DNA from: Quercus robur
Lineage: Eukaryota > Streptophyta > Magnoliopsida > Fagales > Fagaceae
Length of the DNA: 64,000 nucleotides
Reading direction: 5' to 3'
NCBI RefSeq assembly: GCF_932294415.1
Contig: NC_065536.1
Location: 3,534,001-3,598,000, forward strand
Below, one piece after another: positions 11,201-24,095 of the stretch; the first letter of the stretch is position 1, and each line of letters begins with the position of its first letter. The notes below the pieces were generated by a model. That model worked only from the letters and a program-made list of their open reading frames with translations. It was not told the origin of the DNA and searched no databases. The position numbers were made by a program, and so were the translations under genes.

Positions 11201-14200
11201 ACAACAAAGAGAGGAACATGCCCTAAAATGTCATAAATTTACAAGTTCGCTCATCTACTCCTCACTCAGCTTCTTTGTTGCATGCACATTAAATTGTGTA
11301 GCATTGCAATGTTGTGCATGTTGTTTAAGACACTCTTCATTTCACAATAAGGTAGAGAATGACAAATTTGGACACTTTAATAATACTGCCACCACAAACT
11401 CTTGCATCCAAGTCCATTTAAGGACAGTACCAATCTAATATTATAACATAGAACACCTAATTATAAGAAAATTCTTGCAGAAATACAACCTCAAATATTT
11501 ATGCATTGTCACAATAACTAACCTTTGATAGGTCAATTGGAACATCAAGATAGTGGTCTAGAAAATTAGCATTTTGTTCAGGATCAAGAAGCTCCAACAT
11601 TGCACTTGCCGGATCACCAGCATGCCCCCTTCCCAACTGCCATAAAAAACAGTATATTTGAAGATTAAAACTATTTCATCATTTAGAGAGAGGGGGGAGT
11701 ATATTGTTGCAAACAGATTTTTTTAAAGAAAAAAACAAAAGGAATTTGATTGTTATCATAATACACCATCCATGTGCTAACAAACAAGTAAAAAACTAGT
11801 CATGCTGTCCTATAAAAAGAAGCTAGAAAACAAAATTACTTAGAACTAAGATTAATTAAGAAAGCCAGCCATATATTTACCTTGTCAACCTCATCAATCA
11901 GAACAAGAGGGTTAGCTGTTCCCACATTTTTTAGGCACTGCACCATTTTTCCTGGCATAGCACCAATATAGGTTCGTCGATGCCCCTGAAAATCAGTTTA
12001 GGAGTTAATGGTAAAAGAAGCATAATTTCACAATACAGCGCATAAACTTTTGTTTTAGTATTAATAAATGTTTAGTTACCTTGATTTCAGCAACATCTGA
12101 TAATCCTCCAACAGAAAACCGGAAGAACTTACGATTCAAGGCACGGGCAATTGAACGACCTATGCTTGTTTTGCCCACCCCAGGTGGGCCTGAGAGACAT
12201 ATTATTTTTCCTATGATGCAGTAAAAAACATATCAACTATGATGTACTAACTTCGATTAACAGAAATATGAAAAAAACAATCACAACCTTAAAAGGAATA
12301 AGTTCAAAATTAATGCAGAGAACAATGTCTGAAAATGAAGGAAAGCTTTTTTCAGAAATGAAAATATTATGCCCAAGATTGACGTTACAAATCAAAACAA
12401 ATTTATTTCTACATTTTTTCTACTCACACTCAATAAATCACCCTTGAACCACAAACAGAAGAAGAGCAAGTAATCCTGCCACGTACATTTTGTATTTGTT
12501 TTGAACATGACAATTACATAATGAGAAATATTTTATATTTGCTCAGTGTGAAAAGGACAAAAAAAAAAACCATTATACTTAGGAATATGGCAATAGGTAG
12601 ACACTCAGTCATCTTAAACCCACAAGCTCACCCTCCATCCTATTACTATGGGAGGAGGAAGTGCCATTTGAGCTATCTAACACATTAGCAGCAATAGGGA
12701 GACACTTAAAACATTTAAATTATGTTCTAGAAACAATCATAAGAGAAGATAGTTACCAACCTTGTGAAGTTCCTCTGAGTTTTCCAACAGCAATGAATTC
12801 TAATATTCTTTCCTTTACATCAGCTAAACCATAATGGTCTTCATCAAGAATTTGTTGTGCATGAAGGACATCAAAGTTCTCGTCACTGCATTTGGTAGTG
12901 GCAAATAGAATAAATGTTTATTATCTAATTAGATAAAATCCGTTTTAGAAGGCAGGACAAGAAACTTTAGGAATATCTTTCAATGGGAGTTTGTACACAA
13001 TTCTCCATTTCATATTGTAGTTGAAACTAAATGCCAACAAATTATTAAATCCTTCATCAGCCTTGGCATAGATATGAGCATGGAAATTTTGAAATCTGAA
13101 AAGCATTTTAAGGATTATTATTCATTAAAAAGTTAAGAACAATGAAATTGAACAAGTCAACAAACCTATAAGTTCCCCAGGGAAGAGCAGTCAACCAATC
13201 TAGATAGTTACGAGTTACATTAAATTCACTTGAACTGGCTTCTAACAGCTGCAACTTTGTTAGCTCTTCTTCTATAACTTGCAAAACATGAGGTGGGATC
13301 TTATCCTTGTTTGGTTCAAGCCTCTCCCTAAATTTGGCTGCAGCACAGTAGCAGAGTGATACCAAGTCAAAATGATAAAATAAACAATTAAAAATTGGAC
13401 CAACATATCATTTCTCTTTTTCCACGATGCTTAATTGGATCTGTGTAACTCTTGATTCAAATAAGAAAAGTTAAAATCATCCAATTAGAACAAAGTATGA
13501 CCTTCAGTTTCTACAAATACTTCCTTGGGAACTAAACATGCCAGACCTTGAATATAAAGTTTTCAATTCCCAGTCGACCTTCTGTCTAAGTTATCAACTG
13601 TATCTTTTGGATTGGAAAGCAACCTACTTACTATTTCAAAGAAAAGAAAAACAGAACTAACCAGAAAGTGCTGTTTTGTCATCTGTCTCCAACCCCAATT
13701 CCTGAATCAAGATGAGCCATGAAAATTAGAAGACTGGCCAAGGTTCAAACAGAGCAAATTGATACTCTCTAAAGATGCAGCAATGTGACCACAAATAAAA
13801 AAATAAGATACATAAATGTGTGTAGTAGATATATAATACTGGGGAAAGCACCTTCTTTATGGCCTTAAGCTGTTCGTTCAACAAGTAGCGGCGCTGCTCA
13901 CCACTAATCTTTTCTTCAATTGCTTTTGCAATTGATTCCTTAAGTATAACCCCATAGAGGAAAAGATTGAGTTAGAATATAATTATGATTAAAAAATTTA
14001 ACACATATGAGCAACACATAAACAATGGAATGAAGTACCTGAATCTTGCTAATTTCCATTTCTTTCTTCACTAGTTCAAGCGTAAGTTTTAAACGTTTAT
14101 ACACCTGAATGATAAATAACAGATAGTTACAATAGCAGTTTGGATGAAGCAATCTCAAATTTAAGGATTCAAAAGTGCATGTTTCATGGATGCTAGATAG

Positions 14201-14355
14201 CAAGAGGTTTTGGATGTTTACATCTTTTACAATATACAAACACCTGTTTGGTAATGTTTCCAAATTATACTATGTTTAAGACCAAACTCTTCAAGATCAG
14301 TAACTAAGAGGGAGTTTGGATTTGGATTATAAGTGCTGCGTCTGCGTCTAATGCG

Positions 14356-14386
<31 letters not shown>

Positions 14387-17300
14387 GCCTTTCCAGCCAC
14401 AACTGTTGACTGGTCTTATGTGAACAGTGCAAAAGTGCACTGTTTATGGACCCATAAATTACACTTTTTAGCAATTTTTCATTAAAAATGGGTCCCACAG
14501 TACTATTCACACATTTAAAAATTATTTTGCTTCAGTGTTTTCAGTTTTCAATTTCAGCAAAATAAGTTCTATCCAAACAGACCCTAAAACTAAGATGTGT
14601 CAATTTCTACATACATCTAGCTCTTCAAGCACTTGCTGGCATTGTAATTTGTTTGCACCAGAGATTGCAGCTCCAAAATCTGCTAACCTTGGAAAATTAA
14701 AATCTCCTATATGCTGCAGATTTGAAGAGAAAGGAGAAAAGTTAACACATTCAAATTATAAAAGCAATGTGATAGAATTGAATACAAAATGCATTGACAA
14801 AGTATATCAATAAGAGAAGACATTTACAGAAAATAGTATCAAACTACATCAGTCATTGTTGCAAAAATATTATTAAGACATAGCACAATCTTGGTCAAAA
14901 CAAAGGAAAAGGGGAGAAGGTGGGGGCTCTTTCCCCATCATACAAGTATTAGCTTTTATGGATCATAACAGATGGCCCACAAATGGAGCCAATAAAAATA
15001 AGAGTTTTATTTTACTTCAGTTACAGAGGCACTTACCAATTCAATTTGGAAATGATTGATTCATACAGGCTATATCAGAATCAATGCCAAGATGATGAGA
15101 AATAAGAAGCAGATATAAAGGTTGCCATATTTATCATTGATATGTATGATTATGGTGATAAAGATGCTTTATACAAACTAGGTAGGCGATAGGCCCCCAT
15201 ATCTTCTTTTCGTAAACATAAGCAAAGGAGGAAAAGACATTTCAGACCCAAAAATCATCTGCTGAGTTAGTCTTTAATTACCATGTTCTTTGATATAACA
15301 TAAATGGTAGATTCTGCTGCAAACAGGACATTATTGGCAGTTTCATGCAACTCTTTATATATATGAGCCCTTCACCAGAAGGGATTGAAATTGTAACCTT
15401 ATCCTTCACCTCCTTTTATGTTTAGGGTAGAAGACCATGAGAACATAATCAGCAGGTCTTAAGAAGGGTAGAAATTTCAACCAAAATATTTAATCGAGGA
15501 AGTGATTACTCAAAGGACAACTAGCACTGTAGGCAGAACTACACACTATTTGATATCTAGCTTCAAACCAATATCTTTTCAGGTTGACAATGAATAAACA
15601 CACCGTTATTGTTGAAGACATAGTTCGTTGGTTTGTGTTATTAGCAACATTATTCTGCAAGCTGATTAAAGTAGATTGAGTTCGGTGGTTTTCAGTATTG
15701 TATACTTGAAATACAACATTGTCAGCCTGCATTGAGGAGGGAGGGTGATCCGTATTGTCACTAGGTTTTTTTTTTTATAAGTAAGAAAAATTGTATTGAG
15801 CAAAGACTACTTCATTAAAGAGATGAAGTAGCCAGAAGAAATATGTATTGTTGCTAGGTTAAAGTCACTTACAAACTCCACAAGTGCTTTTTCTAGATGC
15901 TAAAATAAGGAACACTTGTTGAAATAGTTTAAGCATTAAAGATTATGTTAGAAAGAAAAAAAAAATTTAATTGTCATATTTCATGGAGGATAAGGTTTTC
16001 AACTATTTTATCAGAGAGGGCAAAAAAGCTGATTTTGTCCCTTTTTTTTTCTTTTTTTTTTTTAAATCAAATCCAGGATTGCCAACACATTTTTGTCATT
16101 TTTAGTCAATAAAATCATTAACCAACCACAAAACTTACCCATACTTTACCTACATTTTCCCCTTCCTCTTCCATTTTCTTCTTCCTCTATATGTAAACTG
16201 TTGATAGAATTATTACAAAGGTTGGATGTGATCAAAATTTTGGAATTTACGAAGCCACAGAGGGACTAAAGCAAAAGGCACTATAACCTAGGTACCAAAC
16301 AAGGAGCATTTGGATGGAAAGGATGAGGAGAGGCCATAGGAGCAAATGTAACAATACTACAAAGCCTATGGAACTATAATAAATAGTACAATTTATATAG
16401 ATACAAGATTTCTTAGAGTCATTAAAAGGAAAATATCAATGATGAAGCTTATTAGCATACAACAGAACAAAGAACTCTTGGGGGCCAAACCAGAAAATAA
16501 GAAAAGGAACAAACCTGAGTATAAGTTTGAACATGATCTCTCCAAAGGGAACTAGTCTTGAGAACATCTCTTAGGGTTGATATAACCTCAAATGATGTCG
16601 CCTTAATGACATCATCATCCTTGTTATATGGTTTATCCTGCAATATAAAATATAACCCACTGAAATGAAAGATAAAAATGTATATATAATGTATGTGGAA
16701 CCTTTAACCCTACAAATAAATTTATCGATGAATTGGCAAATATTTACAATATAGACAGCTTGCCTTGAGATGATCAACTTTTACAGTAAGTGGTTCCTCG
16801 CTAACCTGCATAAAAGCCAATATATTATTCAGTTCAGGAAATTCTTCACATAAAAGGTCATACTCAGTGCACAAAACTCCCACTTTTGTGGGCTCTAATA
16901 GAGGTGATCGGAGGTTGCCTTACCCATAATTTTTTTCGAAGTTCAGAAAATATTCGCATATTATGTTTTTTTTTTTTAAATGCAAAAGGAAAAGCTTAAG
17001 GATATAATTAAATTTTTTTTTTAAAGTTTAATCTTATGAGTGACAGGGTGACTTCATAAAGTCTTGAAATGTTTTCATCAGTTCATTAAAATCTCTGTTA
17101 AGGCATCTGAGCAATAAAATTTTTAGTGAATATGGTTCCTTCGTACTTACCATCTCTGTGATTTGAAGTCGTCTATGACCAATAAGGACCACTTGGTCTC
17201 CTTGGATACTTGAAATCTGGTACATCAAGATAAAATTAAAACAGAATTATCACTGATATAGGTTTTTCTAACAGATACATCTCAGGTAAATCTAAACTTT

Positions 17301-19668
17301 TTTAGGGAATTATACCAAAAAATCCAACCAACAAATTACCTGGGCAAGTGTACCAACTTCATGAAGACGATTCAATAACTCTTTTCCTTTAAAATCATAT
17401 ATGTTTTTCTCTGACTCAGAACCAGATATTGAACTAGGATCAGTCCCTGGCTCATCTTTAACAAGGAAAGCACCAGCATATGGGGCTTGCCGTTTGCGGC
17501 TTTCTTGTAAAGCTGCTAATAATTTAGGATCCTGCATACAAGGTATTAAATGTGTTAGGGAACCAACAGTTCCAACTTCTAAGTTCCTTTTCTAGCAAAA
17601 GTTTATACCATCATATAGAGGTGAGAGCAAAATATCTATGATATGCTTCAGCTTCAGAAAACAAGGATTCAAAGAGCACTTTATTCTTAATTCAGAAGCC
17701 TGGCATACCTTAACATAAATTGGCATATAGAATCCTGGAAAAAGTGGTCTGTGTGGCAGTGGTAAGGCCAAAACCTGCAACCAAAAAGTTTGCTTAATTC
17801 TAAAGGAGGGATTTAATTAATTTTCATAAACCTAAATTGCATAGAAACCAAAGAAGAAAAAAAAGAATATTACAGAAAAAAAAATTTCTAAGCAAAAAAA
17901 CATTCGAAAATATAGCAGAACCCATTATTGAATTGGTAATATTTAAATAATCAGCATGCAGGACAGCAATACACCATCATGCTATTAACAACCAGATGAC
18001 CTTTTGAATTATACCTTCCTAAACTAGTACGGAACCAATTTTATGCACCCCTTTTGTCCAATCATGCAATCATCTGATACAAGCATGCTAGTGTAGGTAA
18101 TTGTAAACATTTTATCTGTCTTGAGACTTTTACCTAGATTAGCCAGATAACTATCAAATATGTAATCAAGCCTCCTATAAATTTCTTTGGCTCAAGATTT
18201 AAATGTGAAGCTATAATTAAACTTTCTGTAATTCACATAATAGCCTGGGAGTTTTACTCCCGCACTGCTAAAAGAAACGAATCCATAATTATATTCAAGT
18301 CTCAACCCACCTATTTCCTTGAGCACACCTTAATGAAACCATTTCTAAAAATAATCATTTGACTATCAAACTAAAAAGTACCCGACTTGAAGTACTATTT
18401 GAGATACTTGATTTAAAGTAAAGCACACAAAGTCACCAGCTTCAACACCAATACCGACAATTACTACCAAAACTCAATCTTGCTACATTCATGTACAGTG
18501 AAATTTTTAGCACTCCTCTCCTCACTAATAAAATTTACAAAGCATAAACCAACCAATTTTTGTTACATATGATAAATTCCCCAAATTTGAATTTGTTTAA
18601 TTCCCCAACAAAACCAACTCTAATAAACAAACAAAAGCACCAACAAATTTTCTATTACTTCTAACCCTCTGCCCAAACAATACACCACAAATTCGAGTTC
18701 TTGAATCAACCTCCCCAAAATTAAGGGTATTGCCAGCCAATCACCTCTAATAAAACCCATAGAAACGGGAGTTTTGTGCACTATATACAACCTTTCATGC
18801 CACTACAACTATTTGAATTAGTTCAATTCAAACTTCCTCATGTATTGTGTGTGTATAACTATTAATTACACATGCTATATTTTTATTGGTAAATTTACAC
18901 ATGCGGCCAACGGGCTTTGAACTCTCAACTTTACCCTCAAACCTTTCTTACTAAGGGTTGTGGGAGGAGGTGCCGTTTGAGCTAGAGCCCGTTGCACAAA
19001 TAATTATACTTGTTGTATAATAAAAGTGGTGTCAGTCATGGTTATGTGAAAGTGATTCGTGATTTGCCACCTCAACAAGCTGCAAAATTTATTTGTGTCT
19101 CTATATTTCTGGCAGTACTCTAATAACAAGAATTCAACATTTGGGTTCCTCAGCTCCAATTCCTAACCATCTATTAGGCTAACCAGCTTGTCTTCCTAAC
19201 TATACATGAATGGTTGATACTATAACAATTGAAATGAATGGTCAAGATCATCATTGCATTGCATAAAATCTCCTCAAAATTCAAACACCATTTTCAAAAA
19301 AATAAAAACCAAAACTTTTTTTTTCAAAAAACTAAAAAAACACTAACAGTGAGATAGTCCTCAGGCCTAGGATTAGTGGGCACAATAGCCGATGAAGACT
19401 TGGGCTCAGCCTCTTCACCCTCTGAGTCCACAGCTTTACTGTCAACATGGACAACCCGATCCGACCCATCACCGGAAGAGTCCGAATCGGAGCAGAAAAA
19501 CGCTCTGTGACCCACCAAATCAGAGCTCCTACTCCTCCGAGTCAAGCTCCTGAGCGAACTCAGCGCCGCCCTGAGTATTGGGCTCGCCGAGTCGGAGGTG
19601 GGTCCGAGTCGGAGACTCGAGGAGAGTGATGGGGTTAGCGCGTGGAGCCTGGTGTGGAGCTTCAACAT
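8258..19668 (-). CDS. LON1: Mitochondrial ATP-dependent protease LON1, 20 exons, complete
   Basis: Hexameric AAA+ serine protease of the mitochondrial matrix that degrades damaged proteins. Exons, 5' to 3': 19668-19348, 17774-17709, 17531-17340, 17216-17151, 16805-16764, 16637-16515, 14713-14615, 14104-14039, 13938-13852, 13701-13662, 13337-13166, 12885-12761, 12210-12080, 11985-11881, 11636-11523, 10886-10719, 10551-10450, 10102-9863, 9396-8878, 8443-8258. They join in frame to 2964 nt = 987 residues plus stop. The Arg/Ser/Leu-rich N-terminus looks like a mitochondrial presequence. The LON N-domain begins near 108 ([15 protein letters not shown]). Walker A is GPPGVGKT (474-481) and Walker [10 protein letters not shown] (537-545). 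The proteolytic pair is Ser887 (DGPSAG) and Lys930 (VKEK), spaced as in bacterial Lon. Exon 18 is an 80-residue acidic linker between the ATPase and protease parts. All introns are GT-AG except intron 5, which uses GC (16763-16762). Confidence 0.97.
12585..12690 (-). mobile_element. Decayed tRNA-derived SINE in LON1 intron 12
   Basis: On the minus strand it reads TAGCTCAAATGGCA (A-box-like) followed about 50 nt later by GTGGGTTTAAGATGA (degenerate B box). It resembles the copy in intron 1 near 18.9 kb. No target duplication identified. Confidence 0.4.
14310..14587. mobile_element. hAT MITE inside LON1 intron 7
   Basis: Flanked by a perfect 8-bp duplication AACTAAGA (14302-14309 and 14588-14595), the size made by hAT transposases. 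Ends read GGGAGTTTGGAT and ATCCAAACAGACCCTAA. Contains a pure T run at 14363-14385. Same family as 3259-3474. Confidence 0.8.
18866..18904 (-). mobile_element. Micro-insertion in LON1 intron 1 with 10-bp target duplication
   Basis: TTACACATGC occurs at 18866-18875 and 18895-18904, enclosing 19 bp (TATATTTTTATTGGTAAAT). It lies next to the SINE-like sequence that follows. Confidence 0.5.
18900..18995 (-). mobile_element. Decayed tRNA-derived SINE in LON1 intron 1
   Basis: On the minus strand: TAGCTCAAACGGCACCTCC (A-box-like), then AGAGTTCAAAGCCCG (B-box-like) at the expected distance. Similar to the copy at 12585-12690. Confidence 0.4.
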
Positions 19669-21600
19669 TGGTGGGTTGTGGAGGCAAATAAGGTGGGGAG
19701 TGAAGGGTAAAGTTGTAATTTTGATGGATTGTGTGTGACCTATTGGAGAAGATGAAGATGAAGAAGAAGAAGAAGCACCATTAGGAGATTTTCTGGGTTT
19801 CTTAAAGCCCTACCTAAACCCCTTTGTGAGAATGTATATGTTACTGAGAAATTCACGAAAATCTTCTCTTGTTTTAACATAATTACGGTTTTGTCCTCTC
19901 TTTTTTTTCTTTTCATTTTAGGTAAATTATCTAAGATTATATTTACAACAATTAACGTCAAAAGTCTTGTAATTCAATTACACTTCCAAGTGATTTTAAC
20001 AAAGAGAAACAAAAAGAAGTTTATCAATTTGACACTTCATCGAATTGTTTGTATAAAAGAGACTTTTTATTAAGAGAAACAAAGAGAAATTTATCAATTT
20101 GACATTGCCTCATTGTTTGTATAAAAGAAACTTCTTATTAAGATTTTCTCTACTGGTGTGGTGTATAATTATGTGTTTATATAATGTGTGTTGTGTGCAA
20201 TGTATATAATTATGTGCTTCCTTCGGGTCATTACAACATGCTCTTTTACACTAAATATTCCATGTTTACAAAAAGATTTAAATCGTAGTATTATTTATTG
20301 AATGTTTAGAGGGAGAATTATTTTGATAAATCTCAAATAAGATTGGTGTAATTTATTATTAAAAAAAAATTAGTGCTCCATATTAGATAAAATTAACTAA
20401 TGTGAAATAATTAGTTAGTAGTGTCATCTACATAGAATAGAAGAATAACATGGAGTGGATGCAATGATAAAAGTATAAATATTTTTTTAGAATTTAGCAT
20501 AAAAGAAGAATGTTTGATGGTTTGAGGATGAAAACTGAACTTCATGCAAATTAAGTATAAAGGGCACAAAACATTTATTTATTTATTTTTGCCTCAACTA
20601 TTAAGAATCTTCAATATTTAGAATTGCCCACTTGACCATCAAAGGGGAAAAAATAGTTTTGATTAACCACATATAGACAGATTAATATATTGGTCTATGA
20701 ATTTCTACTATCTTCTCAATTGGCACGAGAACCAAATTTCAAAGGGTAATGATGGCATAAGGAGTTGTGGACCCTCCTTGTAGCTGCGTATTAAACAAAT
20801 GAAGGTAACTCTGGAACTTCTATAAGCTTCTTTGTCAACTTTATGCATTCTAGAACGAAAATTAAGCAGATCTTTCTACTAGAACCTTGTGTTTTCTTGG
20901 TTAACAAGGCAACATCAAGAAAGCAAAAATATTAGAATTAATCCCAAAGTATAAAGTTGGCACATGGAATGTTTGTGCAAAATATAAGCTTAATGTGAGA
21001 GATAAAACAACCGTAACGAAGTAGAGTAGTGGGAAGTCACTTAAAGAAAGAAACTATGTTTTAAATTTTCTGGTGTAAATATGCAAATAAAAAACTTGAC
21101 TGTTCCCATCATCATCATAAAAAAAAAAATGACTTTAGTATAAGGACTTGGGTTAGGTCAATGCATCTAATGAATTGGATTTGTTGAGATAATAATAGGT
21201 GTCCACTTTCAACCACATGTCATTATTTTAATGAGTCCAATACAATTGAACACTAGACCTAATCCTTACCCTTAACACAAAAGTTTATTAGAGATGTAAC
21301 TAGAGATATAGGTAGCCTCAATAATCAATATTACTCAATACCACCAAAGCAATGAAATTAAATTATCATTATTCATCGGGGAAAATAAAAATGGATTGCT
21401 ACACATTGAATGAGCTTTAGGGCACTTTGGGTAATAAGCTCACCTCTTGAGGTCATTTTTGTCATTTCATCATTTATATTTCGTTTTGTTTTAATTAATT
21501 TTTTTTAAAAGGATGGGAGTTCCATTGTTTCTTAACTTCTCAATACTTATAAAAATAAATAATAATAAAAACTCTCTTTTTTTTTTTGGGGTGAAAAGAT
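19669..21600. other. Intergenic region between LON1 and the PPR gene
   Basis: The first 200 bp left of the region should hold the LON1 promoter and 5' leader (the gene reads leftwards from 19668). The rest is AT-rich with no gene recognised. Confidence 0.5.
20000..20142. repeat. Tandem duplication, two 71-bp units
   Basis: The unit containing TTTATCAATTTGACA and TTGTTTGTATAAAAGA occurs at 20000-20071 and 20072-20142 with small differences. Confidence 0.75.
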
Positions 21601-21614
21601 GATTAAATTAATAA

Positions 21615-22184
21615 CTAAGAAAGAACAATAGGTTCAAGACAAATCCTATTAAAATACATCCCATTGAGATCATCCTCATAAACATCAATCATATCCATAA
21701 GTAGATTAACAAAAGAAGAAAAATAAACATCTTGAATGAAACTCATTTTAGTAAGACTATCAGCACATCTATTCGCTTCTCTAAAGCAAAGCTTGATCCG
21801 AATCTGTTGGAAGCGGGAAACCATCAGCATGCAATCATCCAGAATAAGGGAGATGACATTATCAACATATAGAGGATTACCTAATAATTCCACGATAACT
21901 TTAGCATCTAGTTCAATCACAAGGTAGAATATATTGAGGGTTAGCAAAAAAGGTAGGATATATCGAGGTTGCATCATAACAACAGCCCCCCTAAGCCCCC
22001 ACAATTCTGCCTCAAAACTATTAGTAAGCCCAATCCGTTTGCTAAAACCATTAACCCACCGGCCCCTATCATCTCTAACAACGCCTCCACACCCAGCCAG
22101 CCCAATATCACCATTAAAAGCCCCATCCTTGTTGAGTTTCTTCCAGCCCTGCGGTGGCCTCTCCCAACGTATTCTCTTGACCAC
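21615..22184 (-). pseudogene. RNase H domain fragment of a LINE-type retrotransposon
   Basis: A 189-codon frame with the plant RVT_3 / type-1 RNase H layout: LNKDGAFNGD (first Asp), NSFEAELWGL (Glu), VIELDAKVIVELL (second Asp) and REANRCADSLTK (late Asp). In intact LINEs this domain follows the reverse transcriptase and removes RNA from the hybrid. Here no reverse transcriptase precedes it, so it is an isolated fragment; many such fragments are annotated in plants as putative ribonuclease H proteins. An extra hydrophobic stretch (QPRYILPFLLTLNIFYL) interrupts the usual spacing between Glu and the second Asp. It lies antisense to, and 70 bp upstream of, the PPR start codon. Confidence 0.75.
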
Positions 22185-22253
22185 AGTTTCAATTATCGGC
22201 TTCTATTCGTTTTTCTCAGTCATCTCTCTCTGCCACCGTTTCAGAATATCTCT

Positions 22254-24095
22254 ATGAATTCAAGATCAAAGCTTTTCCAAGTCAATTTTCTACATGGGAA
22301 AGTTTCCATTTTCACGAGAAATAAACAGAGTTCCAGGCCTTTTTGCTCTCCAGACTCCACTGCAACAACCCCAACCTCACAATCTCTCAACATCCCATCT
22401 CTCTCAGAGCTCATATCAAAGCAACACTGGTCAGAGCTGAAGACCCATCTCAAACTCAACCCCACAAGCTCCACCACACTTCTCCACCACTTGCTCAGCT
22501 CAGAGGCTGACCCAGAGCTCACTCTCAGGTACTTCAACTGGTCCCAGAAAGAGTTCAGACTCTCACACCCTCTCGAGCTCTCTTTTAGACTCTTGCACTC
22601 ACTTGCCAATACCAAAAAGCACTCAAAGATGAGAGCTTTATTAGATGGTTTTGTTAAAGTTGAGAACTTTCATTCCAATTCTTTGATTTTACATATGGTT
22701 TCAATGAGTGGCAATAGTTTTTGTGCTAATTCAATGATAGTTGATATGTTAGTGTTAGCATATGTGAGAAATAGGAAGACCCATTTGGGGTTGGAGGTGT
22801 TTAAGAGAGCTGGGGATTATGGGTTTAGGTTGTCTGTGTTTTCATGTAATCCATTGTTAAGTGGTTTGGTGAAGGAGAGTGCAATTGGGGATGTGGAATA
22901 TGTGTATAAGGAGATTAGGAGGAGGAAGATTGAGCCTGATGTGATTACATTTAATGTTGTGGTTAATGGGTTGTGTAAGGTTGGGAAGTTGAATAAGGCT
23001 GGGGATGTTATTGAGGACATGAAGGCGTGGGGGTTTTTGCCGAATGTGGTTACGTATAATACTCTCATTGATGGGTATTGCAAGATGGGTAGGGTAGGAA
23101 AAATGTATAAGGCTGAATCCATTTTGAAGGATATGGTGGCGAATCAAGTTTGCCCGAATGAGGTGACTTATAATATTTTGATTGACGGGTTTTGTAAGGA
23201 TGAGAATGTGTCAGCTGCAAAAAAGGTGTTTGAGGAAATGCAAAGGCAGGGTTTAAGAGCCAATATGATCACGTATAATTCATTGATTAATGGCCTGTGT
23301 TGTGATGGGCAGCTTGATGAGGCTATTAGTTTGCGGAATGAAATGTTGGGCTCGGGTGTGAAGCCGAATGTTGTTACTTTTAATGTGCTTATAAATGGGT
23401 TTTGTAAGAAGAAAATGATTAAGGAAGCTAGAGAGTTGTTTGATGATATAAGGAAACAAGGGTTAGCTCCTAATGCTATAACGTATAATACATTGATTGA
23501 TGCTTGTTGTAAGAATGGGATAATGGAGGAAGCCATTGTGCTGCAAAGTTCAATGTTAGAGAAGGGGATTTTCCCTGATGTTTCGACCTATAATTGCTTA
23601 ATTGCAGGTTTGTGTAGAAAGGGGGATATAGAAGCGGCCAGGAAACTTATAACTGATATGGAGGGTAAGGGATTGAGAGCTGATCTTGTAACATATAATA
23701 TAATTATAGATGCACTGTGCAAGGAAGGGGAATCAAGAAAGGCAGCAAGGCTCTTGAATGAGATATTTAAGATGGGTTTGAGCCCAAGTCACGTGACATA
23801 CAATACTTTGATGGATGGCTATTGTATGGAAGGTAACCTCAAGGCAGCAGTGAATGTAAAAACACGGATGGAGAAGGAAGGGAGGCAGGCAAATGTGGTA
23901 ACCTACAATGTGTTGATTAAAGGTTTTTGTAAGAAGGGCAAGCTGGAGGATGCAAACAGGCTTCTTAATGAGATGCTAGAAAGAGGTTTGAACCCAAATC
24001 GGACTACTTATGAAGTAGTAAGAGAGGAAATGATGGAGAAAGGTTTTGTTCCAGATATAGAAGGGCATCTATATAATGTCTCTGTTGGCACCTGA
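22254..24095 (+). CDS. P-class pentatricopeptide repeat protein, At1g09820-like
   Basis: Intronless, 613 residues from ATG 22254. The frame stays open upstream to 21969, but that part overlaps the antisense RNase H fragment, whereas the residues after 22254 (MNSRSKLFQVNFLHGKVSIF, then basic and Ser-rich) look like an organelle presequence. About 11-12 PPR motifs of 35 residues run from near residue 200 to 590, marked by PNVVTYNTLIDGYCK-type starts. No E or DYW domain follows, so this is P class. Such proteins bind organelle RNA sequence-specifically to aid splicing, stability or translation. The ending GFVPDIEGHLYNVS and the linker GRVGKMYKAESILKDM match what I remember of Arabidopsis At1g09820, so I infer orthology; the RNA target is unknown. 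Confidence 0.93.
   Translation: MNSRSKLFQVNFLHGKVSIFTRNKQSSRPFCSPDSTATTPTSQSLNIPSLSELISKQHWSELKTHLKLNPTSSTTLLHHLLSSEADPELTLRYFNWSQKEFRLSHPLELSFRLLHSLANTKKHSKMRALLDGFVKVENFHSNSLILHMVSMSGNSFCANSMIVDMLVLAYVRNRKTHLGLEVFKRAGDYGFRLSVFSCNPLLSGLVKESAIGDVEYVYKEIRRRKIEPDVITFNVVVNGLCKVGKLNKAGDVIEDMKAWGFLPNVVTYNTLIDGYCKMGRVGKMYKAESILKDMVANQVCPNEVTYNILIDGFCKDENVSAAKKVFEEMQRQGLRANMITYNSLINGLCCDGQLDEAISLRNEMLGSGVKPNVVTFNVLINGFCKKKMIKEARELFDDIRKQGLAPNAITYNTLIDACCKNGIMEEAIVLQSSMLEKGIFPDVSTYNCLIAGLCRKGDIEAARKLITDMEGKGLRADLVTYNIIIDALCKEGESRKAARLLNEIFKMGLSPSHVTYNTLMDGYCMEGNLKAAVNVKTRMEKEGRQANVVTYNVLIKGFCKKGKLEDANRLLNEMLERGLNPNRTTYEVVREEMMEKGFVPDIEGHLYNVSVGT

Noticed and set aside
21969..22253. In-frame N-terminal extension of the PPR frame
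   Set aside because: The extra 95 residues overlap the antisense RNase H fragment, look like its reverse reading (Pro/Ser/Leu-rich) and precede a much better organelle presequence at 22254.
22241..22615. Minus-strand frames across the PPR gene
   Set aside because: They mirror the coding strand and have no family resemblance.
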